NCBI RefSeq assembly: GCF_030582395.1
Contig: NZ_CP104382.1
Location: 682,001 to 746,000 of the forward strand
Length of the DNA: 64,000 nt
Source of the DNA: Ralstonia pickettii
GTDB taxonomy: Bacteria; Pseudomonadota; Gammaproteobacteria; Burkholderiales; Burkholderiaceae
Direction of reading: 5' to 3'
Part shown: positions 19,363 to 27,804 of the stretch, in pieces
Layout: each line of letters starts with the position of its first letter
Numbering within the stretch: position 1 is the first letter of the stretch
Notes under the pieces: generated by a model
The model's input: only the letters and a program-made list of their open reading frames with translations
Told to the model about the DNA's origin: nothing
Databases searched by the model: none
Position numbers and translations under genes: made by a program

Positions 19363-20154
19363 TCACGGGTCGTGACGTTCGGCAAGTCGCGCTGTAGCGG
19401 ATGCAACGGGAGGCGTGTCGTCCTTCAGGTCCACGCCGCTGCGGCCGAGCGCCAGCGCGCCATTGAGCAGGAACATCAGCCGGGTCGCTGCCTGGTCATA
19501 GGCCAGGCCGGCCGGCCGCACATTGGAAATGCAGTTGCGCTCCGCATCGGAGCGGCCAACGCGCGGCGCGTAGGTCAGGTAAATGCCCAGGCTGTCAGGC
19601 GAACTCAACCCCGGCCGCTCACCGATCAACATCACCACCTGCCGGGCGCCAAGCAACGCACCGATCTCGTCCCCCAGGGCAACGCGGGACTGCTCGGCGA
19701 TGGCGACTGGGCCGATCGACCACCCGGCCGGCAGGCGCTCACGCACGCTGCACAGCAGTGGCACGGCATGGCTTTGCGCCGCCAAAGCGGAGAGGCCATC
19801 GGCAATCACGAACACCACATCGAATGGCTGCGCTGGCCGCAACGCACCAAGCCTTGCGCGGCTGGCATCGTCGAGCCGACGGCCAAGGTCGGGACGGCGC
19901 AGATACTCCGCGCGCTCAGCAGCCGCGCTATGCACGGCCACCGCCGTGAAGCCCGCCTGTTCGAGGGCGGCCGCAATTGCGGCGCGATCGAGCGGCAAGT
20001 GCACGGCATCGCGCGCCTGGGCATGCGCCACGCCAAACGCAAGTACGGCGTCGGTCGTCTGGCTGTTGCCGGCACGGCCCAGCGCGATACGGGCGTCGGT
20101 AAAGGCGCGCAGGTGCGCCCACGGATTCAGCTGAACGAGGGAGTGTTTCGGCAT
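19363..20154 (-). CDS. eutC: Ethanolamine ammonia-lyase small subunit
   Basis: Subunit of 263 residues of adenosylcobalamin-dependent ethanolamine ammonia-lyase. Family blocks are visible: RTDARIALGRAGNS-like start (residues 18-31), HAQARDAVHLPLD, DVVFVIADGLSALA, and MLIGERPGLSSPDSLGIYLTYAPR, then RNCISNVRPAGLAYDQAA. It forms the cobalamin site together with EutB. The start MPKHSL is 19 bases after the eutB stop, while an upstream extension would overlap eutB. No microcompartment genes or EutA reactivase appear nearby, so this is the simple eutBC form. Confidence 0.93.
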   Translation of the reverse strand: MPKHSLVQLNPWAHLRAFTDARIALGRAGNSQTTDAVLAFGVAHAQARDAVHLPLDRAAIAAALEQAGFTAVAVHSAAAERAEYLRRPDLGRRLDDASRARLGALRPAQPFDVVFVIADGLSALAAQSHAVPLLCSVRERLPAGWSIGPVAIAEQSRVALGDEIGALLGARQVVMLIGERPGLSSPDSLGIYLTYAPRVGRSDAERNCISNVRPAGLAYDQAATRLMFLLNGALALGRSGVDLKDDTPPVASATARLAERHDP

Positions 20155-20173
20155 GAGCGGCGTCCCAACGAAT

Positions 20174-21556
20174 TCACAGCGCGTGAGCCAGCTGCAACAG
20201 CGGTTGCCGCGCCGTGGCGTCTTGCAGGCGGCCGGCAGTATCGACGATGCCCATGCTTTGCAGCCACGTCTCGAACTCCGGTGCGGGGCGCAACCCCAGC
20301 GTGTCGCGCAGATAGAGGGCGTCATGAAACGACGTGCTCTGGTAGTTCAGCATGATGTCGTCGGCGCCCGGCACCCCCATGATGAAATGGATGCCCGCCA
20401 CGCCAAACAGCGTAAGCAGCGTATCCATGTCGTCTTGGTCGGCCTCTGCGTGGTTCGTGTAGCAGACGTCGCAACCCATTGGCAGGCCCATCAGCTTGCC
20501 GCAGAAGTGGTCTTCCAGCCCGGCGCGGATGATCTGCTTGCCATCGTAGAGATACTCCGGCCCGATAAAGCCGACAACCGTGTTGACCAGCAACGGCGAG
20601 AACGCCCGCGCCACGGCATAAGCACGGGCTTCCATCGTTTGCTGATCGATGCCGTGATGCGCATTGGCCGACAACGCGCTGCCCTGGCCGGTCTCGAAAT
20701 ACATCACGTTGTTGCCGACCGTACCGCGCGCCAGGCCCTGCGCAGCATCGTGCGCTTCCGCCAGCAAGGCGAGGCTGATGCCGAAGCCTGCGTTGGCCTG
20801 CTCGCTGCCCGCCACCGACTGAAACACCAGGTCAACCGGCGCGCCCTGGTCAATGGCGCGCAGTGTGTTGGTCACATGGGTCAGCACGCACGACTGCGTG
20901 GGGATGGCGTAGCGATTGCGCAGTTCATCGACCAATCGCAGCAGCGAGACAATGGCACCGAGATTGTCGCCAGCGGGGTTGATGCCGATGGTCGCATCGC
21001 CGCACCCATAGAGCAGGCCGTCGATGATCGACGCTGCAATGCCTTTGGGATCGTCCGTCGGGTGATTTGGCTGCAGCCGGACTGACAGTCGGCCGGGCAA
21101 CCCGATGGTGTTGCGAAAGCGCGTGACGACGCGGCACTTGCGTGCCACGGCGATCAGGTCCTGATTGCGCATCAACTTGCTGACCGCTGCAGCCATTTCC
21201 GGCGTGATGCCGGGCGCGGTGCCGGCCAGTGCCTGGCTGTCGGTCTCATGCAGGAGCAGCCAGTTGCGGAATTCGCCCACCGTGAGCGAGGCGATCGGCT
21301 GGAAGGCCTGAGCGTCGTGCCGGTCAACAATCAGGCGGGTGACCTCGTCCTGTTCATAAGGGATCAGCGCTTCGTTAAGGAACGTCGACAGCGGCACGTC
21401 TGCCAGTGCCATCCGTGCGGCCATGCGTTCGGCTTCGCTGGCTGCGCCCAGGCCTGCCAGATAATCGCCTGAGCGTGCCGGGCTGGCTTTGGCCAGCAGC
21501 GTCTTGAGATCCTTGAACACATGGCGCTGTGCGCCAATGGCCTGAGCGAAGTGCAT
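20174..21556 (-). CDS. eutB: Ethanolamine ammonia-lyase large subunit
   Basis: Catalytic subunit of about 460 residues that converts ethanolamine to acetaldehyde and ammonia using adenosylcobalamin. Recognisable blocks are DLKTLLAKASPARSGD near the N terminus, CRVVTRFRNTIGLPGRLSVRLQPNHPTDD, DATIGINPAGDN, and GLEDHFCGKLMGLPMGCDVCYTNHAEADQDDMD. I chose the ATG of MHFAQAIGAQRHVF because homologues begin close to this point; a TTG 39 bases upstream is possible. It heads the eutBC pair; acetaldehyde dehydrogenase and permease genes are not in the window. Confidence 0.94.
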   Translation of the reverse strand: MHFAQAIGAQRHVFKDLKTLLAKASPARSGDYLAGLGAASEAERMAARMALADVPLSTFLNEALIPYEQDEVTRLIVDRHDAQAFQPIASLTVGEFRNWLLLHETDSQALAGTAPGITPEMAAAVSKLMRNQDLIAVARKCRVVTRFRNTIGLPGRLSVRLQPNHPTDDPKGIAASIIDGLLYGCGDATIGINPAGDNLGAIVSLLRLVDELRNRYAIPTQSCVLTHVTNTLRAIDQGAPVDLVFQSVAGSEQANAGFGISLALLAEAHDAAQGLARGTVGNNVMYFETGQGSALSANAHHGIDQQTMEARAYAVARAFSPLLVNTVVGFIGPEYLYDGKQIIRAGLEDHFCGKLMGLPMGCDVCYTNHAEADQDDMDTLLTLFGVAGIHFIMGVPGADDIMLNYQSTSFHDALYLRDTLGLRPAPEFETWLQSMGIVDTAGRLQDATARQPLLQLAHAL

Positions 21557-21680
21557 GATGGGATACGCGAAAGCGTCCAATGACGGTGACGGCAATATCT
21601 ATCCTGCCACTTTAGTTGCCTTCCAAGCCATGGCTGCAATGTTCTAATACGCGTTTCTCAAGCGTCGATATCCTGCGCCA

Positions 21681-22916
21681 ATGACCGCATCTGCCACTCC
21701 GTCCCGCACACATCAAGCGGCGTCTGCCATGGAAGTGCTGGCGGTTTTCCTCAGGCTGGGTCTCACGAGTTTTGGCGGCCCGGTCGCGCATATCGGCTAT
21801 TTCCGCCGCGAGTTCGTGGAGCGTCGGCGCTGGCTGGACGACGCCACATTCACCGATCTGGTTGCGCTGTGCCAGTTCCTGCCGGGGCCTGCGAGCAGCC
21901 AGGTCGGGTTTTCTGTCGGGCTGCTCCGGGCGGGATGGCGCGGCGGGTTGGCGGCGTGGTGCGGCTTTACGCTGCCCTCCGTCCTGTTGCTGCTGGCCTT
22001 TGCGATGCTCGCGCCGCGCCTGGGCGGCCCGGTTGGAACTGGCCTGATCCACGGTTTGAAGCTGGTTGCCGTTGCGGTGGTGGCGCAGGCCGTGTGGGAC
22101 ATGGCGCGCAAGCTTTGTCCTGACTGGCAGCGCGCGGGCATTGCGTTGATCAGCATCACCGTGCTCAGCGCGCTGACGACTGTTTACGCGCAACTCGTCG
22201 TCATCGTGCTCGGCGCCGGGCTTGGGCTGGCGTTATGTCGATCGTCCCAGCGAGCCAGTGGCGGAGCGGGGAAGGGGCAGGAAACCGCATTCCGGGTGCC
22301 CCACGCGGCCAGCATTGGCAGCTTGGTGCTGTTCTGTGCGCTGCTGTTCGGCCTTCCGGTGGTCGCGGAGCTTCATCCGTGGATGCCCGCCAAGGTCTTC
22401 GACGCGTTCTATCGTTCAGGCGCGTTGGTATTCGGGGGCGGGCACGTCGTGCTTCCGCTTCTGGAGCATCAGACGGTCGCCACGGGTTGGGTCACCCCGA
22501 ACGATTTCCTCGCGGGCTACGGTGCTGCGCAGGCCGTGCCGGGGCCGTTGTTCACCTTTGCCGCCTTTCTCGGCTGGACGATCGGGCCGGGGCTGAACCA
22601 CTGGGCCGGGGCTGCACTGGCCACGGTGGGCATTTTTCTGCCGGGCCTGCTGCTGGTCATCGCGGCATTGCCTTATTGGCAGGCGTTGCGCGCGCGTCGT
22701 TCCATGGCGGCTGTGCTGGCGGGTGTGAATGCGGCCGTGGTTGGATTGCTGGCGTTCGCCCTTTACACGCCCGTCTGGACGAGCGCAGTCCGGTCATGGA
22801 GCGATGTTTCCGTCGCGGTGATTGCGTTCTTGCTGCTGACACGATGGAAAACGCCACCGTTGATCGTGGTGGCGTTGTGTGCGGCGGCAGGGGTCGCCGC
22901 CGCCATGCTGGGCTGA
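21681..22916 (+). CDS. chrA: Chromate transporter, ChrA family
   Basis: Membrane protein of 411 residues made of two homologous CHR domains (about 17-195 and 225-408). The first carries RLGLTSFGGPVAHIGYFRREFVERRRWL and LCQFLPGPASSQVGFSVG, the second the inverted-topology counterpart GALVFGGGHVVLPLLE and GYGAAQAVPGPLFTFAAFLG. These are the diagnostic long-chain CHR motifs. The protein effluxes chromate from the cytoplasm; in organisms without metal-resistance operons such genes may instead move sulfate-like anions. It stands alone with no chrB regulator. Confidence 0.93.
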   Translation: MTASATPSRTHQAASAMEVLAVFLRLGLTSFGGPVAHIGYFRREFVERRRWLDDATFTDLVALCQFLPGPASSQVGFSVGLLRAGWRGGLAAWCGFTLPSVLLLLAFAMLAPRLGGPVGTGLIHGLKLVAVAVVAQAVWDMARKLCPDWQRAGIALISITVLSALTTVYAQLVVIVLGAGLGLALCRSSQRASGGAGKGQETAFRVPHAASIGSLVLFCALLFGLPVVAELHPWMPAKVFDAFYRSGALVFGGGHVVLPLLEHQTVATGWVTPNDFLAGYGAAQAVPGPLFTFAAFLGWTIGPGLNHWAGAALATVGIFLPGLLLVIAALPYWQALRARRSMAAVLAGVNAAVVGLLAFALYTPVWTSAVRSWSDVSVAVIAFLLLTRWKTPPLIVVALCAAAGVAAAMLG

Positions 22917-22982
22917 AACGCCGCGCTTCCCCGCGAGCGGCAACCGGTAATTGGCAACCGGTAGCCGCGCAGAGCACCCGCG

Positions 22983-24380
22983 TCACTCATCCATCAACCG
23001 AACCCTGACTTTCTTGCCCTTCATCGTGCCGGCATTGAGCTTGCGCAGCGCCTCGCGCGCGATGCCGCGTTCGACCGCGACGTAGGTCGAGAATTCCGTC
23101 ACGTTGATCTTGCCGATCTGGTCGCCGCGAAAGCCGGCATCCCCGGTCAGTGCGCCGAGCACATCGCCGGGGCGGATCTTCTCCTTGCGCCCACCCAGAA
23201 TCTGCAGCGTTTCCATGGGCGGCAGCAGCGGCGCATCGTTGCCGGTATCAAGCTCGTCGAGTTTGTGCCATTCGACCTCACGGCCCATCGCTTCTTCGAT
23301 GTTGCCGACGCGGCCCATCTCGTCCATGCTGGCGAGGCTCAACGCCCAGCCGTTGTCATCGGCTCGGCCTGTGCGGCCAATCCGGTGCACATGCACTTCG
23401 GGATCAGGCGTCACGTCAACGTTGATCACCGCTTCGAGCTGCGCGATATCGAGCCCGCGCGCGGCAACGTCTGTCGCAACCAGCACCGAGCAACTGCGGT
23501 TCGCGAACTGGATCAACACCTGGTCGCGTTCGCGCTGTTCGAGTTCGCCATGCAACGCCAGCGCGTGAATGCCCTGCGCGCGCAGCACGTCGAGCAGGTC
23601 CCGGCATTGCTGCTTCGTGTTGCAGAACGCGAGCGTGCTCACCGGCCGATAGTGCTTGAGCAGCAGCCCGACCGCATGCAGCCGCTGGCTGTCGGTCACC
23701 TCGTAGAAGCGCTGGCGAATCTTGCTGTCGTCGTGGCGCTCTTGGAGTTTTACTTCTTTCGGGTTGCGCAGAATCCGCTGGCTCAGCTTCGCAATGCCTT
23801 CCGGGTACGTTGCCGAGAACAGCAGCGTTTGCCGGTCGGCCGGGCATTGGCGCACGACCGTCGCGATGTCGTCGAAGAAGCCCATGTCGAGCATGCGGTC
23901 GGCTTCGTCGAGGACAAGCGTTTTCAGCGCGCCGAGCCCGAGGTTGCCGCGCTCGAGGTGGTCCATGATGCGTCCTGGCGTGCCGACGATGACGTGGGCG
24001 CCGTGCTCCAGGCTGGCTGCCTGGGGGCGCATGGGTGTGCCACCGCAGAGCGTCAGGACTTTCACGTTCTCTTCGGCGCGGGCCAGGCGGCGGATCTCCT
24101 GCGCAACCTGATCGGCAAGCTCGCGCGTGGGGCAGAGCACCATCGCCTGTACGTCGAAGCTGCGCGCGTCGAGCCGTGCGAGCAGGGCCAGCGCAAACGC
24201 TGCGGTTTTGCCGCTGCCGGTCTTGGCCTGCGCGATCAGGTCGTGGCCCGCAAGGGCGATCGGCAGGCTTGCGGCCTGGATCGGCGTCATGTCGGTGTAG
24301 CCAAGCTGCGTGAGGTTCGCCAGCACGGCAGGGGGGAGCGCCAGGGTGCTGAAAGGCGCGGCGGTCGGTTCGATGGTCAT
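22983..24380 (-). CDS. dbpA: DEAD-box RNA helicase, DbpA type
   Basis: ATP-dependent RNA helicase of 465 residues. Helicase core motifs appear in order: Q motif (YTDMTPIQAASLP), I AKTGSGKT, Ia PTRELADQ, Ib TPGRI, II DEAD, III SAT, V DVAARGLD, VI HRIGRTGRA. The C-terminal 75 residues are the DbpA RNA-binding domain (GGRKEKIRPGDVLGALTGDAGF ... IGKINVTEFSTYVAVER ... GKKVRVRLMDE), which targets hairpin 92 of 23S rRNA in large-subunit assembly. The start MTIEPT is chosen because upstream residues are low quality and would run towards the neighbouring gene. Confidence 0.94.
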   Translation of the reverse strand: MTIEPTAAPFSTLALPPAVLANLTQLGYTDMTPIQAASLPIALAGHDLIAQAKTGSGKTAAFALALLARLDARSFDVQAMVLCPTRELADQVAQEIRRLARAEENVKVLTLCGGTPMRPQAASLEHGAHVIVGTPGRIMDHLERGNLGLGALKTLVLDEADRMLDMGFFDDIATVVRQCPADRQTLLFSATYPEGIAKLSQRILRNPKEVKLQERHDDSKIRQRFYEVTDSQRLHAVGLLLKHYRPVSTLAFCNTKQQCRDLLDVLRAQGIHALALHGELEQRERDQVLIQFANRSCSVLVATDVAARGLDIAQLEAVINVDVTPDPEVHVHRIGRTGRADDNGWALSLASMDEMGRVGNIEEAMGREVEWHKLDELDTGNDAPLLPPMETLQILGGRKEKIRPGDVLGALTGDAGFRGDQIGKINVTEFSTYVAVERGIAREALRKLNAGTMKGKKVRVRLMDE

Positions 24381-24394
24381 GTCGTTGCGTTGAA

Positions 24395-24580
24395 TCACTT
24401 GAGCGGCTTGCCTTCGATTTGCTTGTAGATGACCCGGCCGTCTTTGGTTTCGACGCGTTTGAGATAGTTGCGAGCGCCGCATAGCGCACAGCGGAACAGC
24501 GGCCCTTGGCCCTCGTCTTTAATGGCGACCTCGGAAAGCTGCCACTGCGTGCCGCAGCTCTGGTTGATGCAAGTGAACAC
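24395..24580 (-). CDS. Small zinc-ribbon protein
   Basis: Protein of about 61 residues with two Cys pairs, CINQSC near the N terminus and CALCGARN in the middle, the spacing of a small zinc ribbon. The start is uncertain: a GTG at 24580 gives a protein starting right before the first Cys pair (VFTCINQSCGTQW), like other small zinc-ribbon proteins; the longer upstream frame looks non-coding. It is 14 bases upstream of dbpA and probably cotranscribed. Role unknown; a ribosome- or RNA-linked function would fit the neighbour but is speculation. Confidence 0.6.
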   Translation of the reverse strand: MFTCINQSCGTQWQLSEVAIKDEGQGPLFRCALCGARNYLKRVETKDGRVIYKQIEGKPLK

Positions 24581-25051
24581 GGTTTTCTCTAGATGGATGT
24601 GTCGTAGCGCCCCGGAGACGAGGCATGTGGAATCGGGCCGCAAGTGCGCCGGGTTCAGTCTGAATGCAGGAAGCGAATGAAACGCTGGCGCCGGTTGTAC
24701 CACGGAAACGCCCCGCCTTGGGACAAGTAGCGGTTCCCGCTCAAATTCCCCGCCTTGGCTTCCCGGCGCGCAGTCTGCTGCCATACCGAAAGCCTTCAAC
24801 GCCAAGAGCTGCGACGAACATTCCGTAAAAACGAAGCTCAGACAGTAGCGATCCCAACCTCCTGAGCAAAACTTGCCAGGATCAGCGACCGCACACCCTC
24901 TGATCTGCAGGAGGTCGATTCCTGACGCAAAGCCAACGCAATCCTGGGAATGCTACTGCGCCGTCGCGCGATCCGAATGTGCATCCAACAGCCCGTTGGT
25001 CTCGTATATCGGTTGCTTCCACGTTGCGAAGCGCCACGATAGAGGTCAACG
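24581..25051. other. Intergenic region, 471 bases, between divergent units
   Basis: No convincing gene on either strand. It must contain the promoters of the zinc-ribbon/dbpA unit and of the fasciclin-sigma operon. An 11-base direct repeat CCCCGCCTTGG occurs at 24711 and 24748. No clear ECF promoter could be assigned by eye. Confidence 0.5.
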
Positions 25052-25636
25052 ATGAAACGGTATCAACTGGCAAAGTTGTCTGGTGTTCTGCTTTCCCTCG
25101 CAATCATTTCTGGCGGCTATGCGTCCGTGTCGATGGCTGCAATGGGCGATGGCGAAGCGACCACCATGGTGGGCGGCGCTCCGATGTATCCGTCCAAGAA
25201 CATTATTCAAAATGCGGTCAATTCGAAGGATCACACCACGCTTGTTGCGGCCGTGAAGGCAGGCGGCTTGGTTGAAACGCTGTCTGGGCCAGGGCCATTC
25301 ACCGTGTTTGCACCGACCAACCAGGCCTTTGCGGCGCTGCCGGCCGGCACGGTCGATCAGTTGCTCAAGCCGGAAAGCAAACCCACCTTGGTCAAGGTGT
25401 TGACCTATCACGTGGTGCCCGGCCGGCTTACGGCGCAAGACCTGATGAAGGCCGTCGCAGATGGCGGCGGCAAGGCGATGCTCAAAACCGTGGAGGGCGA
25501 TCCGCTCACGGTCATGCAGAAGGGCGACCGCCTGACCGTCACTGACGACAAGGGCGGTGTCGCCGTCGTGACGATCGGCAACGTGTACCAGTCGAACGGC
25601 GTGATTCACGTCGTGGACAAGGTATTGATGCCGTAA
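25052..25636 (+). CDS. Secreted fasciclin (FAS1) domain protein
   Basis: Exported protein of 194 residues: signal peptide (about 1-30, ending SMAA) and one FAS1 domain (about 50-193) with the conserved H1 box (GPFTVFAPTNQAFAALPAG), the LTYHVVPGRL stretch and the H2-like NGVIHVVDKVLMP end. FAS1 domains mediate adhesion or protein-protein contacts at the cell surface. It is the first gene of a unit with an ECF sigma factor and its anti-sigma factor, the same association known for mycobacterial MPT70/MPT83 with SigK-RskA, so it is probably a main target of that sigma factor. Confidence 0.92.
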   Translation: MKRYQLAKLSGVLLSLAIISGGYASVSMAAMGDGEATTMVGGAPMYPSKNIIQNAVNSKDHTTLVAAVKAGGLVETLSGPGPFTVFAPTNQAFAALPAGTVDQLLKPESKPTLVKVLTYHVVPGRLTAQDLMKAVADGGGKAMLKTVEGDPLTVMQKGDRLTVTDDKGGVAVVTIGNVYQSNGVIHVVDKVLMP

Positions 25637-25649
25637 CCCATCTTGTGAA

Positions 25650-25673
25650 GCGCAAGGGCGTATGCCCTTGCGC
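25650..25673 (+). other. Intercistronic hairpin between fasciclin and sigma genes
   Basis: A perfect 10-bp inverted repeat (GCGCAAGGGC / GCCCTTGCGC, loop GTAT) 13 bases after the fasciclin stop. There is no T-run, so it is unlikely to be a strong terminator. It may protect the fasciclin message from 3' decay and keep sigma factor expression lower. Confidence 0.6.
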
Positions 25674-25699
25674 GCTCGAATCATGACGGGAGGAAGGCA

Positions 25700-26410
25700 A
25701 TGTCATCTCAATTTCGCTACGCTCAAGACGTTCATTGCGGGAAGCACGCCGGTGATATACCTTTGCCGCATCCCGTCATGGGCAACCGAGGCAGGCGAAA
25801 TCATATGCACGTTGTCGGAGCATCTTTGCCCGAAGCCGAGGGCACGTTATCAGCGCGCCAGGAAGCCGCCCGCGAGCGGCTTGCTGAGCTGCTCAAGCAG
25901 ACGGGCGAAGGAAGCAAATCGGCGTTCGCAGAACTCTACACGCTGACTTCTCCCAAACTCTATTCGTTGGCGTACACCATCCTGCGCAGTTCAGGCGAAG
26001 CCGAAGACGTGCTGCAGGATATATTCGTCGCCATCTGGCAACGCGCCGATCAGTTCGATCCGCAGCGGGGGACCGCCATGACATGGTTGATCTCGCTCAC
26101 CAGGAACAAATCGATCGATCGACTTCGGCAGTCGCGCGAGACCACTGCCGAAGAGGCGGATTGGGGCCAGATCATTGATGAGCGGGCAACGCCATCCGAA
26201 GTGGTGGACATGAGTCAGGAGCGTCGGCGTCTGGAAAGTTGCCTTCGCAAGCTGGAGGGGCGCCAGCGTGGTGTGATCGTGGAAGCGTTCTATACCGGGG
26301 TGACTTACGCTGAACTCGCCGCGCGTCTGAGCGTACCGGTCGGCACCATGAAAACGTGGGTGCGACGCAGCCTGCTTCAACTCAAAATGTGCCTGGAGCA
26401 GCAGTCATGA
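25700..26410 (+). CDS. sigK: ECF sigma factor, SigK-like
   Basis: RNA polymerase sigma-70 family factor of 236 residues. Region 2 spans about 75-140 (FAELYTLTSPKLYSLAYTILRSSGEAEDVLQDIFVAIWQ, then the RNKSIDRLRQSR end), region 4 about 170-232 (LRKLEGRQRGVIVEAFYTGVTYAELAARLSVPVGTMKTWVRRSLLQL). The N-terminal 45 residues are an extension beyond the usual start, but a strong GGAGGAAGG site supports the ATG at 25700; an internal ATG at 25805 is the alternative. It overlaps the anti-sigma gene by four bases, so the two are translationally coupled. Confidence 0.9.
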   Translation: MSSQFRYAQDVHCGKHAGDIPLPHPVMGNRGRRNHMHVVGASLPEAEGTLSARQEAARERLAELLKQTGEGSKSAFAELYTLTSPKLYSLAYTILRSSGEAEDVLQDIFVAIWQRADQFDPQRGTAMTWLISLTRNKSIDRLRQSRETTAEEADWGQIIDERATPSEVVDMSQERRRLESCLRKLEGRQRGVIVEAFYTGVTYAELAARLSVPVGTMKTWVRRSLLQLKMCLEQQS

Positions 26411-27135
26411 CGCCAGATCGCGATCTGGAATGCGCCGAATACGTTCTCGGTTTGCTGGACACCGAAGAGCGTAGCGCCGTGGAGCGTGCACTGCATGAAG
26501 AGGCTGGGCTGCAAGCAGCAGTCGATGCTTGGGCGTCTCGTCTTTCACCCCTTGGTGAGACTGTGACTTCCAGGCAGCCACCGGCGCGTGTGTGGAGGCG
26601 AATCGAAGCCGACTTGGGGCTCGTCGAACGCACTGGCACGCCCCAGTCTGTTCCGGAGTCTCGCATGCAGCGTTTCTGGAACAGCATTCAGTTCTGGCGA
26701 CTGGTGGCGCTCGCGACAACCTTTGCAATGGTCGCCGTCGTCGCGGTGAATCTCTTCCTTGTACCGACCTCGGAAGCCCCGTCCGGGCTGAAGTCGGCTT
26801 ATGCTGCCACGGCCATCACCGGGGACGATGGCGTGCCCCATTGGACCGCGACCGTCGACAAAGCAAAGCGCGAGATCATCGTCGTGCCGGCCGTCGCATT
26901 TCAGGTTTCGGACAGTGCTTCAACAGAACTCTGGCTGATTCCAGAAAACAGCAAACCGATTTCGTTGGGCGTCTTCCCCTCCAATCGCTCGACTTCAATT
27001 GTGTTGTCGAAGGAAAACGCCGCCAAACTCAATGCCCGTTCAGCGCTGGCTGTTTCGGTAGAGCCCAAAGGCGGTTCTCCGACGGGTCAAGCGACGGGTC
27101 CTGTGGTCGGCAAGGGCGCCATGCATGAGACGTGA
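26407..27135 (+). CDS. rskA: Anti-sigma K factor, RskA family
   Basis: Membrane-anchored anti-sigma factor of 242 residues. The N-terminal cytoplasmic part (1-75) resembles the zinc-free anti-sigma domain of RskA, with ECAEYVLGLLDTEERSAVERAL; one transmembrane helix lies at about 98-118 (LVALATTFAMVAVVAVNLFL), and the periplasmic RskA domain follows (AATAITGDDGVPHWTATVDKAKREIIVVPA ... STELWLIPENSKPISLGVF). It should hold the preceding sigma factor at the membrane until regulated proteolysis or redox change releases it. The ATG overlaps the sigma stop as ATGA. Confidence 0.9.
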   Translation: MTPDRDLECAEYVLGLLDTEERSAVERALHEEAGLQAAVDAWASRLSPLGETVTSRQPPARVWRRIEADLGLVERTGTPQSVPESRMQRFWNSIQFWRLVALATTFAMVAVVAVNLFLVPTSEAPSGLKSAYAATAITGDDGVPHWTATVDKAKREIIVVPAVAFQVSDSASTELWLIPENSKPISLGVFPSNRSTSIVLSKENAAKLNARSALAVSVEPKGGSPTGQATGPVVGKGAMHET

Positions 27136-27348
27136 TGCGATTGTCTATCTCTGCGTAGGTAGCTTCAATGCCGCAGTGCTGCTCAACACTGTTTGAAGCG
27201 CCGAGCAACGTCGTGGTCACGTAGCTTGTCACGCTCGTGTTGCCTTTGCGCCTAGTGACCAGTGCGTGGAGGGGCGTGCGCTCACAACCGTCGACTTCAA
27301 CCTCGTAGATATGCGTGCGGGCGGCGCGGAGTGCACCGCCCTCGGCAC

Positions 27349-27804
27349 TTAGAGCAGGCCTGCAAAACCCGAAAGCGCCAGCGACGCCACTGCTACGACG
27401 GTCAGTACGCTGCGTAGCCGAAAGTACCAGGCAGGTATTGCGCCGCGACGCGCAAACACAGCGTCCGTCAACCAGCAGACCGCCAACACAACGGCCATCC
27501 TGACAAGAGCAACGGGCACCTCGCTGCTGATTGCGACCACCCAGGCAGCGAGCGATGGAACAACGCTCCAGACGAGTTGCACGCGAGGCACGCGCGTTGC
27601 GCTTGCCGTGCGAAGGGCGAGACCCCAGTGCACTGCCCCTACAAACGACGTAATGCACGTCGCATACACCAGCAGTGAACGTTGGTACTCAACGCGGCTT
27701 GATGTATCCCCCAGAGAGAGCCCGGCCAGCACGATGAAGGGTATGAGCCCGCCAATACCGAGCAAGGCTGCGAAGCCGCGCTGGCTCGCCGTATCCGTAG
27801 TCAT
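27349..27804 (-). CDS. DUF3429 membrane protein
   Basis: Integral membrane protein of 151 residues with four to five helices (about 10-30, 42-62, 73-92, 96-112, 129-148). The segment YATCITSFVGAVHWGLAL is typical of DUF3429. Its start overlaps the SDR stop (ATGA), so it is the last gene of a MerR-SDR-DUF3429 unit. Function unknown; relatives often occur beside photolyases, MerR regulators and ECF sigma factors in light or oxidative-stress clusters. Confidence 0.85.
   Translation of the reverse strand: MTTDTASQRGFAALLGIGGLIPFIVLAGLSLGDTSSRVEYQRSLLVYATCITSFVGAVHWGLALRTASATRVPRVQLVWSVVPSLAAWVVAISSEVPVALVRMAVVLAVCWLTDAVFARRGAIPAWYFRLRSVLTVVAVASLALSGFAGLL

Noticed and set aside
22939..22963. Two copies of GGCAACCGGTA 14 bases apart between chrA and dbpA
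   Set aside because: Short repeat between converging genes with no T-run or wider pattern; no function can be supported.
27136..27348. Open minus-strand frame with plausible protein sequence between the anti-sigma gene and DUF3429
   Set aside because: No ATG in the free part, GC at third codon positions is clearly lower than in neighbouring genes, and it overlaps real genes at both ends.
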